DNA from: Bacillota bacterium
GTDB lineage: Bacteria; Bacillota; Clostridia; Lachnospirales; Lachnospiraceae
Reading direction: 5' to 3'
Assembly (NCBI GenBank): GCA_023402845.1
Contig: JAEYFP010000052.1
Coordinates: 1 to 64,000, forward strand
Length of the DNA stretch: 64,000 bases
Under the pieces are notes generated by a model. It did not search any database, was not told where the DNA came from, and was given only the letters and a program-made list of their open reading frames with translations. Position 1 is the stretch's first letter; the number at the start of each line of letters is the position of its first letter. A program made the position numbers and the translations under genes. Of the stretch, positions 41,836 through 51,341 are shown in pieces.

Positions 41836-42762
41836 CTACACGCCGATCAGGCGGATATCCACCCAGTAATTCAGTACCGGAATATCCACAAAGGTCAAAA
41901 TCAGCAAAATGGCAACAAGTACCACAATATAAATCAGAAGCTTTTTCTCCCGATAGAGCTTTTCCGGTTTCTGGACCGCTGAATCCGGTTTAAAACTGAT
42001 CCAAAGATAAAAGCAAAATAAGCCAAATATAAACGGCATCGCGACAAGATATTCAATCCGGTATTTAATCATGAAAATACCGATAAAAAAAGTCGCACAC
42101 ATCGCATAGAAAAATGCGGATACCAGCAATGAATTTTCAGTATAATATTTGAAAGATTTGCGGTAAAGCCCCGCCTGTGCAGAATCACCGATCATGCGGT
42201 ATTCCGCAAAGCGTTTCGTCGCCATCAAAAAAGCGCCGGCAAACCAATACCCGATCAGAATACTGCTTGGAGGCTGGTATTCGCTTGTAATGATGAACCA
42301 ACCGAGCAGCAGCCGGATCATATTGTTAATTGATTCGGAAAGCACGTCCAGATAAGGAATATCCTTTGTACGAATAGGCTTGACATTATAGAGTATGCCC
42401 ATGACGAGCAGCCAGATCTCCATGTAAAGAAAAACTCGGTTTACCGGAAGGGCGCAAAGCACACCGAGCAAAATAAAAATAACATATTCAAGCATTACAA
42501 GGGAAAACTTCATGTTTTCCGATACGACCGGACGGTATTTCTTTGTCGGATGATATTTGTCAAATTCCGCATCAAGCCACTCATTGATAACATAATTTGC
42601 AGACGCAATAAAGCAGGTCGCAAAAAAACCTAAAACAAGCTTCACTATCGTGTTTGCAGTAAGCGGCGAATCGGTAAGCAGGATCGCAATCACGACGCCC
42701 GGAAGTATGAACGCGTTTTTTACCCAATGATCGGGTCTTGCTATTTTGATATATTTTTTCAT
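41836..42762 (-). CDS. UbiA-family transferase, decaprenylphosphoryl-phosphoribose synthase-like
   Basis: A 308-residue, nine-helix UbiA-superfamily transferase. The N-terminal RPDHWVKN (residues 9-16) and NEWLDAEFDKYHPTKKYRP (residues 60-78) match the mycobacterial DPPR synthase pattern RPRQWVKN and NDxxDxxxDxxHPxKxxRP, with Glu replacing the first Asp. DIPYLDVLSESINNMIRL is the second polar motif. The expected reaction joins a polyprenyl phosphate to phosphoribosyl pyrophosphate. It overlaps rpe by 4 bp. Ordinary quinone or haem UbiA enzymes lack the HPxKxxRP element. Confidence 0.8.
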   Translation of the reverse strand: MKKYIKIARPDHWVKNAFILPGVVIAILLTDSPLTANTIVKLVLGFFATCFIASANYVINEWLDAEFDKYHPTKKYRPVVSENMKFSLVMLEYVIFILLGVLCALPVNRVFLYMEIWLLVMGILYNVKPIRTKDIPYLDVLSESINNMIRLLLGWFIITSEYQPPSSILIGYWFAGAFLMATKRFAEYRMIGDSAQAGLYRKSFKYYTENSLLVSAFFYAMCATFFIGIFMIKYRIEYLVAMPFIFGLFCFYLWISFKPDSAVQKPEKLYREKKLLIYIVVLVAILLILTFVDIPVLNYWVDIRLIGV

Positions 42763-43436
42763 CCCCGGTTCCCCTGTTCCTCATAATTTTTAAGATAAGT
42801 CTTGAAATATCTGACATTTTCGGCAATATCACCCTGAAAAACGGAAGATCCCATCACAATGACATTTGCGCCCGCATCGAGTACAACCTTAATATTTTCT
42901 TTTGTAATGCCTCCGTCTACCTGGACATCCCGATTCAGGCCGTTTTCGGTAAGCAGCAGCCGAAGCTCCCTGATCTTTTCCGTACACATGTCCATATAGG
43001 CCTGTCCACCGAAACCCGGCTCCACCGTCATGAGCAGAAGCATATCCGCTTCCGCAAGAAACGGCTTTAACACTTCAACCGGTGTATGTGGCTTGATGGA
43101 GATGCCCGCCTTCATGCCCAGCCTGTGAATCTCCGCAATTGTCTCATGAAGCGGTTCACATGCCTCATAATGTACCGTGAGCAGATCCGCACCGGCATCC
43201 TTAAATTTTTGAATATAACGCTGTGGCTGTTCGATCATTAAATGAACATCCAACGCCTTTTTCGTAACCTTTCTAATCGACTGCAGAACGGGAATTCCTA
43301 AGGAAATGTTTGGTACAAACATCCCGTCCATGACATCCACATGAAAGTAATCTGTTCCGGCCTCATCGGCCTGCTTCATATTTTCTCCGAGCCTGGCAAA
43401 ATCCGCAGCCAGAATGGAGGGTGATAATAACAGCAT
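42759..43436 (-). CDS. rpe: Ribulose-phosphate 3-epimerase
   Basis: Rpe interconverts D-ribulose 5-phosphate and D-xylulose 5-phosphate in the pentose phosphate pathway. The 225-residue TIM barrel has SPSILAADFARLG, HVDVMDGMFVPN (metal His and Asp), LDVHLMIEQP, MTVEPGFGGQ and QVDGGI (catalytic Asp). It follows rsgA by 1 bp, the usual Firmicutes order; but where thiN normally follows rpe, a UbiA gene overlaps its stop by 4 bp. Confidence 0.96.
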   Translation of the reverse strand: MLLLSPSILAADFARLGENMKQADEAGTDYFHVDVMDGMFVPNISLGIPVLQSIRKVTKKALDVHLMIEQPQRYIQKFKDAGADLLTVHYEACEPLHETIAEIHRLGMKAGISIKPHTPVEVLKPFLAEADMLLLMTVEPGFGGQAYMDMCTEKIRELRLLLTENGLNRDVQVDGGITKENIKVVLDAGANVIVMGSSVFQGDIAENVRYFKTYLKNYEEQGNRG

Positions 43437-43437
43437 A

Positions 43438-44316
43438 TCAATATCTCCTCTGTTCTTTCAGTTCTTTATAAATCTGTACATAGCCCTCATAACGGCTGGA
43501 ATTGATCTTTCCTGCCGCCACAGCTGCCTTGACACCGCAATCCGGCTCATGTGTATGGGAGCACGGCTGAAACCGGCATGTTCTGAAATCAGCAAATTCT
43601 GTATAATAGTCGGCAACTTCCCCGCACTCCAGTCCAAACACATCAAACGAACTAAAACCCGGCGTATCCATGATGTAGGTATCTTCGGAAATTCTGATAA
43701 TTTCGGAATGCCGCGTCGTATGCTTCCCGCGGTCGGCCTTTTTACTGATGCTGCCGGTCTCCATCTTCACATCTGTCTGCAGGCAATTAATCAGTGAGGA
43801 TTTACCTACTCCGGACGGCCCTGCCACGCTTGTAGTCTTTCCTGTAAGCAGCGTCCTTAACTCCTCGATACCCTCGCCGTTTGTTACGCTTGTTACAAGT
43901 AACGCACAGCCGCTGTTTTCATAAACGCCGCAGGCAGAGAAAACCTCTGCCTCAGACACCAGATCCTCCTTATTAAAACATAATAAAATCGGAATTTCCT
44001 GACGCTTATATTGCAGCAACAGCTTATCCAGCATTAAAAAATTAGGAATCGGCTTTATCAGTGCAAACACCAACATTGCCTGATCGATATTTGCCACCTG
44101 CGGACGGATCAGCGCATTCCTGCGCGGATAAAGTCTGGTGATATTGCCGGTTTGCTCCTGCTCGTTAAGGATCTCAATCTCCACCTGATCGCCGATCAGC
44201 GGCTTAAGCCGGTCCTTCCTGAAAATCCCCTTTGCCTTGCATTCGAAAAGTTTTCCGGCCTGCTCGGCAAATACATAATAAAATCCTGCAATTCCCTTTA
44301 TAATCCTTCCCCGCAT
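43438..44316 (-). CDS. rsgA: Small ribosomal subunit biogenesis GTPase RsgA
   Basis: A circularly permuted GTPase that checks maturation of the 30S decoding site. The 292 residues have an N-terminal OB fold, the G motifs in permuted order (CFNKEDLV before GPSGVGKSSLIN, then DTPGFSSFD) and a C-terminal zinc knuckle, CRFQPCSHTHEPDC. It starts 3 bp after the stop of the kinase gene in the stp-prkC-rsgA-rpe order shared by Firmicutes. Confidence 0.96.
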   Translation of the reverse strand: MRGRIIKGIAGFYYVFAEQAGKLFECKAKGIFRKDRLKPLIGDQVEIEILNEQEQTGNITRLYPRRNALIRPQVANIDQAMLVFALIKPIPNFLMLDKLLLQYKRQEIPILLCFNKEDLVSEAEVFSACGVYENSGCALLVTSVTNGEGIEELRTLLTGKTTSVAGPSGVGKSSLINCLQTDVKMETGSISKKADRGKHTTRHSEIIRISEDTYIMDTPGFSSFDVFGLECGEVADYYTEFADFRTCRFQPCSHTHEPDCGVKAAVAAGKINSSRYEGYVQIYKELKEQRRY

Positions 44317-44319
44317 CCG

Positions 44320-46500
44320 TTATTCCTTTGTAAATGTGACTGCGACCGGAGTCGTAGTATTCCACTGCCCATCCGTCTTTTGATACGTTACTGTTACAAC
44401 ACCGGACTCACTGCCAACGATGCCGGTTTTGATCATCGTATACGGAAAGCTGGCTGTTGAATACCGCTGCAGCTCATTACCCGCACTGTCCAGCAGGACA
44501 ATAATCGCCTCTGTTCCGGGCAAATAATCGGCCGGAGCACTAATGCTGTAATTGCAGCTATAACCGGTCGAGCCGAGGCTGACCGTGAAATCTACACTCG
44601 TACCCGCTTCTACCATCATACCTGCAGAATACGTCTGAGAGAGGACAAGCCCCGCAAGCACCGCGTCATTATTTTCTTCGCTGATTGTGGACCAGGTAAG
44701 TCCTGCCGCTGTCAATAGTGACTTTGCCGTCGTCTCATCCTTGCCGACAAGATCCGGTACTTCTACCTCTGTTGAGGTTTTTCCGGAACTGACAACGACC
44801 TTAACACTGCTGCCCTTTGCGGCATTCGTCGCCCCCAGCGGACTTTGAGAAATCACCTTTCCCTTTTCCACCGAGTCACTTTCACTGTATTCCTTTGCCA
44901 TCGTAAAGCCCTCATTCTCAAGGGCAACCTTGGCTTCCGCTTCACTTTTTCCGACAACATCCGGCACGGCAACGCCTTCTGCTTTGCCGCTGCTGACTAC
45001 AAGATTCAGCACGGTGCCCGACTCTACCTGCGTTTCTGCCTCAATGTCCTGTGAAATAATAATATCCTTTTCATAATCGGCCGACTCCTGATAGGAAGCC
45101 TTCGCTGTAAGTCCCGCCTCACTTAAAGCTGTCGACGCTTCATCAACGGAAAGTCCGACGACGTTCGGAACAGCCACCTTGCCGGATTCCGATTCAATCT
45201 GTTCGTCATCAGATGGCGTCGCTCCGAACAGACCGAGCACTTTTCCTACAACAAATACCGCGACAAGTGCGATAATAATCGCTGCGACGATCATCAACAC
45301 CGTCATGACCTTTTCCATCTTCGGATCCACATCGTCATCCAAATCCTCGTCATCCTCATAATAATCGTCGCGTCTGTAAGTCTCCTCCGGCTTAATCTGA
45401 CGGGAGCGGCCGGCTGAAGAGCTGTTTTTACGACTCTTCGCAGACTCCTGAGGCCTTTTATATTTTGTATCCCGGCTCTTCTTTGAAGTGCGGGACACAT
45501 ACGCCTCTTCCTCGTCGTCATCCTCCTCATACTGCGCATATCCGCCGTAAATCGGTTCCTGATAAATTGGCTCCTGATAAGAGGGCGTCACCTGCTGTCT
45601 GATTTCCCTGCGGTCGATATCCGTAATCGCCTTTGTTCCTTCACTGCTTGCTCCAGGAAGAATTGTCACAAAATTCTCATCCGGACTGATCAGGGAATGT
45701 TTTAGATCCTGAATCAGCTCATTCATATTGAAATAGCGGCGATCCGCATTTTTCTGTGTACATTTGAATATAATCTGTTCGACGCTGATCGGTATTTCCG
45801 GCACAAATATGCGCGGTGACGGCATTTCCTCCTGAATATGCTTGATCGCGATTGCGACTGTCGTCTCACCGTCAAACGGAACGCGTCCTGTCACCATTTC
45901 AAACAAGGTAATTCCAATCGAATAAATATCGCTCTTTGCATCCGAATAGCCGCCTCTTGCCTGCTCCGGTGACGTATAATGCACCGAGCCCATCGCATGG
46001 GACGTGATCGTATCACTCGTTGCCGCACGCGCAATGCCAAAATCGGCAACCTTTACCTTTCCTTCCTTGGAAATAATAATATTCTGAGGCTTGATGTCTC
46101 TGTGAATGATCCCGTTGTTATGAGCTGCCTCAATACCCATCGATACCTGAATAGCGATGCTGACCGCTTCCTTGACCGACAGCCTGATTTTCTTTTCAAT
46201 ATAATTCTTTAATGTGATACCCTCTACCAACTCCATGACAAAATAATACATGCCGTCTTCTTCGCCAACGTCATAAACATTGACGATATTCGGATGCATC
46301 AGTCCTGCTGCGGACTGCGCCTCCACCCGAAATTTGGATACGAAATTCTTGTTGGAGGAATATTCCGCCTTCAGAACCTTGATCGCCACATAGCGGTTCA
46401 GCTTGTGACATTTGGCCTTATAGACGTCCGCCATTCCGCCGGCGCCGATTTTTTCTATAATTTCATAACGATCTCCGAGAATTGTCCCTGGTCTTAACAT
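44320..46500 (-). CDS. prkC: Serine/threonine protein kinase with PASTA domains
   Basis: A membrane kinase that senses muropeptides or lipid II and regulates wall synthesis. The 726 residues comprise a Hanks-type kinase domain (GAGGMADVY, K41, HRDIKPQN with D135, DFG at 153-155), an acidic juxtamembrane region and a helix at about residues 405-427. Three PASTA domains follow (each beginning VPNVVG, VPDVVG or VPDLVG), and a C-terminal 80-residue beta-rich domain. Activation-loop threonines lie in TSDTITSHAMG. Its ATG overlaps the end of stp by 7 bp. Confidence 0.96.
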   Translation of the reverse strand: MLRPGTILGDRYEIIEKIGAGGMADVYKAKCHKLNRYVAIKVLKAEYSSNKNFVSKFRVEAQSAAGLMHPNIVNVYDVGEEDGMYYFVMELVEGITLKNYIEKKIRLSVKEAVSIAIQVSMGIEAAHNNGIIHRDIKPQNIIISKEGKVKVADFGIARAATSDTITSHAMGSVHYTSPEQARGGYSDAKSDIYSIGITLFEMVTGRVPFDGETTVAIAIKHIQEEMPSPRIFVPEIPISVEQIIFKCTQKNADRRYFNMNELIQDLKHSLISPDENFVTILPGASSEGTKAITDIDRREIRQQVTPSYQEPIYQEPIYGGYAQYEEDDDEEEAYVSRTSKKSRDTKYKRPQESAKSRKNSSSAGRSRQIKPEETYRRDDYYEDDEDLDDDVDPKMEKVMTVLMIVAAIIIALVAVFVVGKVLGLFGATPSDDEQIESESGKVAVPNVVGLSVDEASTALSEAGLTAKASYQESADYEKDIIISQDIEAETQVESGTVLNLVVSSGKAEGVAVPDVVGKSEAEAKVALENEGFTMAKEYSESDSVEKGKVISQSPLGATNAAKGSSVKVVVSSGKTSTEVEVPDLVGKDETTAKSLLTAAGLTWSTISEENNDAVLAGLVLSQTYSAGMMVEAGTSVDFTVSLGSTGYSCNYSISAPADYLPGTEAIIVLLDSAGNELQRYSTASFPYTMIKTGIVGSESGVVTVTYQKTDGQWNTTTPVAVTFTKE

Positions 46501-47240
46501 CTACTCACCTCATCCGCAAATGGTTCTATGATAATAACTGCAATATTATCCTTGCCGCCATTGTGATTCGCTACCCTTATCAGCTCCTCCACGATTTGCA
46601 CGACATCCCGCTGTGCTCTTGCGACCATTCTGATATCCTCATCCTCTATCATATTGGTCAGGCCGTCCGAACACATCAGTATCAAATCACCCCGTTTTAA
46701 ATCTACCTCAAAAAAATCAATCTCTATCGTTGCCAAGGCACCGATCGCCCGCGTAATAATATTTTTATCCGGGTGCATACGCGCAGCACTTCTTTCTATC
46801 TCCCCGATTCGGACCATCTCCTCCACAAGCGAATGATCCCTTGTAATTTGCTGAATCTCCTCATCGATCAAATACAGCCGGCTGTCCCCGACATTGGCGA
46901 CATACAGAACATCGTCCAAAATTGTCGCTACAACGACAGTCGTGCCCATGCCCTTGAAATTCTCTTCCGCCTCGGCTTTTTTATAAATCTCTTCATTGGC
47001 ACACTCGATCGCTTCCTTCATAATCTTGACAGGCTCAGTTTCCTCGCACAGCATGACCTCGCGTTCGATTGCTTTTACCGTATATGCCGACGCATAATCA
47101 CCTGCATTATGGCCGCCCATGCCGTCCGCAACAATAAAAAGATTGGGGAGATTACCCAGCGGTACTTCACAAGTATAGACACAGTCCTGGTTCAGCCTTC
47201 TGCTCTGTCCAATGTCAGTTTTAGAAAATGTTTTCAGCAT
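46494..47240 (-). CDS. stp: PP2C-family serine/threonine phosphatase
   Basis: This phosphatase reverses the phosphorylation made by the adjacent kinase. The 248 residues show the PP2C motifs: RRLNQDCV, VADGMGGHNAGDYAS (metal-binding Asp and Gly), MGTTVVVA, NVGDSRLYL and CSDGLTNMIED, and GGKDNIAVIII. The ATG at 47240 follows AGGAGAGAGGGG; 20 upstream codons overlap rlmN. Start and stop overlap both neighbours, showing tight coupling. Confidence 0.95.
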   Translation of the reverse strand: MLKTFSKTDIGQSRRLNQDCVYTCEVPLGNLPNLFIVADGMGGHNAGDYASAYTVKAIEREVMLCEETEPVKIMKEAIECANEEIYKKAEAEENFKGMGTTVVVATILDDVLYVANVGDSRLYLIDEEIQQITRDHSLVEEMVRIGEIERSAARMHPDKNIITRAIGALATIEIDFFEVDLKRGDLILMCSDGLTNMIEDEDIRMVARAQRDVVQIVEELIRVANHNGGKDNIAVIIIEPFADEVSRC

Positions 47241-48298
47241 AGCCCCTCTCTCCTTTCCGATAGTTCTCCTGTCATATGTCTCCGGCGCAATTGCCCGCAT
47301 GCTCCGTCGATATCCCGACCCATTTCCCTTCTAATAGTAACATTTATACGATTTTTTTCAAGTTTATTTTTAAATGCCCCAATCACAGCCCGCTCTGACT
47401 GTATGTAATCTCGTTCTTTTATCGGATTCACCGGAATGAGATTGATATGACAGTTTAACCCTCTTACAAGCCTTGTCAGGGCAGCCGCATCCGCATCCGT
47501 ATCGTTAACACCCCCCACAAGACTGTATTCAAACGTCAGTCGGCGTCCCGTACACATAAAATAATACCGGCATGCCTCTATCAGCTCGCTCAGTGAATAG
47601 CGGTTTGCGATAGGCATCAGACTTTTTCGTTTTTCATCCGTCGCCGCATGCAGGGAAACCGCAAGTGTAATTTGCAGCTTTTCCTGTGCAAGCCTCCTGA
47701 TTTCCGGCACAAGTCCGCAAGTGGACACCGTTATATTCCTCTGGCTGATATGAAGTCCCTTTTCATCCGTCAGCAGGCGGAGAAAGCGCAGGAGATTGTC
47801 ATAGTTATCAAGCGGCTCTCCCGAGCCCATCACTACGACATTTGAAATTTTCTCACCCGTTTCTCTCATGATCCCGTAAATCTGGCCGAGCATTTCCGAG
47901 GGAGTCAGACTGCGCATGAGGCCATCGATCGTCGATGCACAAAAACGGCAGCCCATCCGGCAGCCGGCCTGTGACGAGATGCAGACGGAATTGCCATGCT
48001 CGTACCGCATCCATACACTTTCTATCATATTATGATCATACAGGCCAAATAAATACTTTTTTGTTCCGTCAATTTGAGATTCCTGCACCTGGATCGGCGT
48101 TACTTCATAAATTTCAAACCGTTCTTTACACTTCTGTCTAAGCTCCTTGGGCAGATTATTCATTTCCTCAAAGCCGGCCGCCTGCCTTTTATGCAGCCAG
48201 TCATAAATCTGTCCCGCACGGAACTTTTTTTCGGAAAGTTTGGAAAGTTCCTCCTCAAGTTCCTCATAAGTCATCGACCGAATATCTTTTTTTTCCAT
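47234..48298 (-). CDS. rlmN: 23S rRNA (A2503)-C2 methyltransferase RlmN
   Basis: A radical-SAM enzyme that methylates C2 of A2503 in 23S rRNA and A37 of some tRNAs. The radical-SAM cysteines are in GCRMGCRFCAS. The RlmN/Cfr family PLDNYDNLLRFLRLL and NVVVMGSGEP are present, as are CGLVPEIRRLA and the C-terminal RREMGRDIDGACGQL with the conserved methylated-cysteine partner. The 354 residues are standard. It overlaps stp by 7 bp. Confidence 0.96.
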   Translation of the reverse strand: MEKKDIRSMTYEELEEELSKLSEKKFRAGQIYDWLHKRQAAGFEEMNNLPKELRQKCKERFEIYEVTPIQVQESQIDGTKKYLFGLYDHNMIESVWMRYEHGNSVCISSQAGCRMGCRFCASTIDGLMRSLTPSEMLGQIYGIMRETGEKISNVVVMGSGEPLDNYDNLLRFLRLLTDEKGLHISQRNITVSTCGLVPEIRRLAQEKLQITLAVSLHAATDEKRKSLMPIANRYSLSELIEACRYYFMCTGRRLTFEYSLVGGVNDTDADAAALTRLVRGLNCHINLIPVNPIKERDYIQSERAVIGAFKNKLEKNRINVTIRREMGRDIDGACGQLRRRHMTGELSERREGLC

Positions 48299-48312
48299 AT
48301 TTTCGCCTTGTT

Positions 48313-49662
48313 TTATAATGATTTCTTTTGAAATTTCGCAATGAAAAAACCGTCCGTATCATGAATACCCGGCAAAAGCTGCACATAACCCTCTGCCGCT
48401 GTCAGCGCTGCAATTTCCTGGGGCAGCCGGTCTTCCAATGAAACTGACTCAAACGGCAAATGCTCCTTTATCCAGGAAACATTCTCCTCATTTTCCGCCC
48501 GATGAATCGTACATGTGCTGAACATCAGTATGCCGCCCGGCTTCACATAGCTGCCGGCCATACGCAGAATATTTCTTTGCAGAGTGACTAATGATTCGAG
48601 CTTTTCGGGAGATGTGCGGTACTTGATATCATTCTTTCGTCCCATAATCCCAAGACCGGAGCACGGCAGATCGGCAAGTACGATGTCCGCCTGTTCAATC
48701 GACTCCTCCGTCAGAACTCTCGCATCCCGCATAACTGCGCTGATATTAAAAAAACCGCAGCGCTGTATATTTTCATTTAGCAGGCCGACCTTTATTTCTG
48801 TCAGATCCCGCGCTTCCACATGTCCGCTTCCGTTCAGCAGATCGGCCGCATGGAGCGCTTTTCCTCCCGGCGCTGCGCAAACGTCAATCACATTTTTTCC
48901 GGACCGGATACCTGCCAGTTCACAAACGAGCATCGAACTGATATCCTGTACCTGAAAACAACCTTTTTGAAAGGAGGACAGCCCGGCAATCGAATCCGTT
49001 CCGGTCAGACGCAGTGCATAGGACACATACGGTGCCTGCTCCACTTTGACCCCTTCCTCCCGCAGACATTTTTTTAAATCCGAAACTGAGATTTTTGAAA
49101 GGTTTGTCCGTATTGTGACTGCCCTTGGCTCCAAAAATGCCTGAAGCAGCTTTTCGGTTATCTCCTCTCCCCTCTCCTCCAGAAACAGGGCTACGATCCA
49201 TTGGGGCATTGAATATCGGACAGAAAAATAAGCAAGGACATCCGTCTCTCTGTCGGGATAATCAACTGCGTCCAGATTTCTTGCGATATTGCGTAAGACG
49301 CCGTTCACAAAGCCCTTCAGCGTACGAAAACCCTTTTTCTCCGCAAGCTTTACCGATTCATTACAAACTGCGGAGGCGGGAACCGCATCCATATATTTTA
49401 ACTGGTAAACTCCCATCTCAAGAATCGTACGAATTACCGGCTTCATCTTTTTAGTCTTTGTGCTGCTGAATCGATCAATGAGATAATCCAACTCAATTCG
49501 GCGTTCCAGTGTCCCTTCTGTGACACGCTTAATAAAGCTGCGCTCCTGCCTGTCCAGATAGGCGTATTTGTCCAGTACATCCTTGATAATCAGGTGGCTG
49601 TAGGCTTCCTCCTGTCCAATTGCAAGAAGTGTTTCCAATATGATCAGTCTGTCGTTAGTCAC
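48313..49662 (-). CDS. rsmB: 16S rRNA cytosine-967 C5-methyltransferase
   Basis: RsmB methylates C967 of 16S rRNA. An NusB-like N-terminal domain (about residues 1-140) precedes the methyltransferase domain, with the SAM-binding GKNVIDVCAAPGGKALHAA, catalytic cysteine in LADLPCSGLG and FSTCTIHRAENEENV. I start at GTG 49662 (VTNDRLIILETL); a TTG seven codons upstream is an alternative without a site. The start overlaps the protease gene by 8 bp. Product about 449 residues. Confidence 0.92.
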   Translation of the reverse strand: MTNDRLIILETLLAIGQEEAYSHLIIKDVLDKYAYLDRQERSFIKRVTEGTLERRIELDYLIDRFSSTKTKKMKPVIRTILEMGVYQLKYMDAVPASAVCNESVKLAEKKGFRTLKGFVNGVLRNIARNLDAVDYPDRETDVLAYFSVRYSMPQWIVALFLEERGEEITEKLLQAFLEPRAVTIRTNLSKISVSDLKKCLREEGVKVEQAPYVSYALRLTGTDSIAGLSSFQKGCFQVQDISSMLVCELAGIRSGKNVIDVCAAPGGKALHAADLLNGSGHVEARDLTEIKVGLLNENIQRCGFFNISAVMRDARVLTEESIEQADIVLADLPCSGLGIMGRKNDIKYRTSPEKLESLVTLQRNILRMAGSYVKPGGILMFSTCTIHRAENEENVSWIKEHLPFESVSLEDRLPQEIAALTAAEGYVQLLPGIHDTDGFFIAKFQKKSL

Positions 49663-50368
49663 GTCTCCTTCTTCCTCCGCCAAACAGCAGGATCAACCGT
49701 AAAAGTTGCAATATTGATGCAGCTGCTGCCGCCACATAGGTCAGGGCCGCCGCCTTTAACACCTTTCTGGAATAACCAAGCTCCTGTTCCTGCAGCATGC
49801 CGGAGCCCTCCAGCACGGCGAGCGCACGTCTGGAAGCGTCAAATTCCACCGGCAGCGTCACGAGCTGAAATGCAACACCGAGAGAAAACAGTAAGATGCC
49901 GACCGTGATCAACGGCTGAAAATAAGAAAACACGACTCCGGCAATAATAATCGGAATACCCGCCTTTGAGCCAAAATTTGCAACAGGAACAATCGCACTG
50001 CGCAGTTTCAGAGGAAAATAATCCTCATTATGCTGCATCGCATGTCCGCATTCATGAGCCGCAACGCCGATCGCCGCAACGGATGAGGAACTATAAACGC
50101 TGTCCGATAAGCGCAGTACCTTGCTGCGAGGGTCAAAATGATCGGTCAGACTTCCCGATACATGCTGAACGGTCACATCATAAATACCTGCGCCGCGCAA
50201 AATCCGGCCGGCCGCTTCAGCACCCGTAATACCGCTCCTGCTCGCCACCTGGGCATATTTAGAATAAGTTGATTTCACTCTCGCGGATGCCCAGATCGAA
50301 AGAATGGCTCCGATCAGCACAAGAATGTAGGTACTGTCAAAATACGGATAATAGTTGTAATATCCCAT
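49655..50368 (-). CDS. YugP-type membrane zinc metallopeptidase
   Basis: A 237-residue protein with an N-terminal Tyr-rich membrane segment (MGYYNYYPYFDSTYILVLIG), a protease region with zinc motif HECGHAMQH near residues 115-123, and three more hydrophobic helices. The LRLSDSVYSSSSVAAIGVAAHE segment is the family hallmark. Substrate is unknown; a membrane-protein or signal-peptide quality-control role is usual in the family. The ATG at 50368 has AAGGAGATGA. It lies between fmt and rsmB, a Lachnospiraceae arrangement. Confidence 0.88.
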   Translation of the reverse strand: MGYYNYYPYFDSTYILVLIGAILSIWASARVKSTYSKYAQVASRSGITGAEAAGRILRGAGIYDVTVQHVSGSLTDHFDPRSKVLRLSDSVYSSSSVAAIGVAAHECGHAMQHNEDYFPLKLRSAIVPVANFGSKAGIPIIIAGVVFSYFQPLITVGILLFSLGVAFQLVTLPVEFDASRRALAVLEGSGMLQEQELGYSRKVLKAAALTYVAAAAASILQLLRLILLFGGGRRRRD

Positions 50369-50402
50369 AAGCTCATCTCCTTTATAATAGTCCGGCCGGT
50401 GA

Positions 50403-51341
50403 TCACGACTGATTTTCAAAAACCTCGCCAGTGTGCATCTTGCAGCCTAACAAAAACTGTTCGGCGAACATCCGCTTCCTGCCTTCGAACTGAAATTCCT
50501 TTATCTGCAAAAACCCTTTGCCTGTGTTCACATAAACAGCATCCGGGGCCACCCGGGCGATCATACCCGGCCTTCCGGTCACCGCTTCGTCACACACGGC
50601 GGCAGACCATATTTTTAATGTTTTACCATGATAGTACGTATATGTGCCAGGCCATGGATTGAGTCCTCTGATCAGCCGTTCCAGTTGGGCCGCGCTTTTT
50701 TCAAATTGAAGCTTTCCCATTGATTTTGTCAGCATTTTGGCGTAGCAAGAATCGGCATCGTTCTGCTTTTCCGGCACAGCGGTTCCCGCCTCAATCTGCT
50801 TCAGCGCCTCGACGCAGAGCAGGGCCCCCGCCTTTGCCAGCTTGTCGTGAAGACTGCCTCCGGTTTCTGTTCTTCCGATCGGTGTGACCGCCTTTAACAG
50901 CATATCGCCTGTATCCAATCCTTCTTCCATTTGCATGATTGTGACGCCCGTTTCCTTTTCCCCGTCAATAATTGCCCATTGGATCGGAGCAGCCCCACGG
51001 TACTTCGGCAGCAGGGAGGCATGTACATTAATGCAGCCAAACCGGGGGATCTTTAGAATTTCCTTAGACAAGATCTGTCCAAAGGCCGCCACAACAAATA
51101 TATCTGCATCAAAACCTCTGATTGCTTCCACTGCTTCGGCCGCCTTAATTTTTGCCGGCTGAAGAACAGGGATCCCGGCCTCTTTTGCGCATTTTTTTAC
51201 GGGTGTTTCGGAAAGTTCTTTTCCTCTTCCCTTCGGCTTATCTTCCTGTGTCACCACAGCCGTCACCTCATGCGGGCTGTCTATCAGCGCTTTTAATATC
51301 GACACCGAAAAATCGGGAGTCCCCATAAATATAATTTTCAT
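50403..51341 (-). CDS. fmt: Methionyl-tRNA formyltransferase
   Basis: Fmt formylates initiator Met-tRNA using 10-formyl-tetrahydrofolate. The 312 residues begin MKIIFMGTPDFSVSIL and include the catalytic NVHASLLPKYRGAAPI (Asn and His) and ATPI-type GEKETGVTIMQMEEGLDTGD, followed by the C-terminal tRNA-binding domain. The start overlaps the def stop by 4 bp. Confidence 0.97.
   Translation of the reverse strand: MKIIFMGTPDFSVSILKALIDSPHEVTAVVTQEDKPKGRGKELSETPVKKCAKEAGIPVLQPAKIKAAEAVEAIRGFDADIFVVAAFGQILSKEILKIPRFGCINVHASLLPKYRGAAPIQWAIIDGEKETGVTIMQMEEGLDTGDMLLKAVTPIGRTETGGSLHDKLAKAGALLCVEALKQIEAGTAVPEKQNDADSCYAKMLTKSMGKLQFEKSAAQLERLIRGLNPWPGTYTYYHGKTLKIWSAAVCDEAVTGRPGMIARVAPDAVYVNTGKGFLQIKEFQFEGRKRMFAEQFLLGCKMHTGEVFENQS

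Noticed and set aside
44320..46500. Long plus-strand frames opposite the kinase gene
   Set aside because: They mirror the codon pattern of prkC and carry no start signals.
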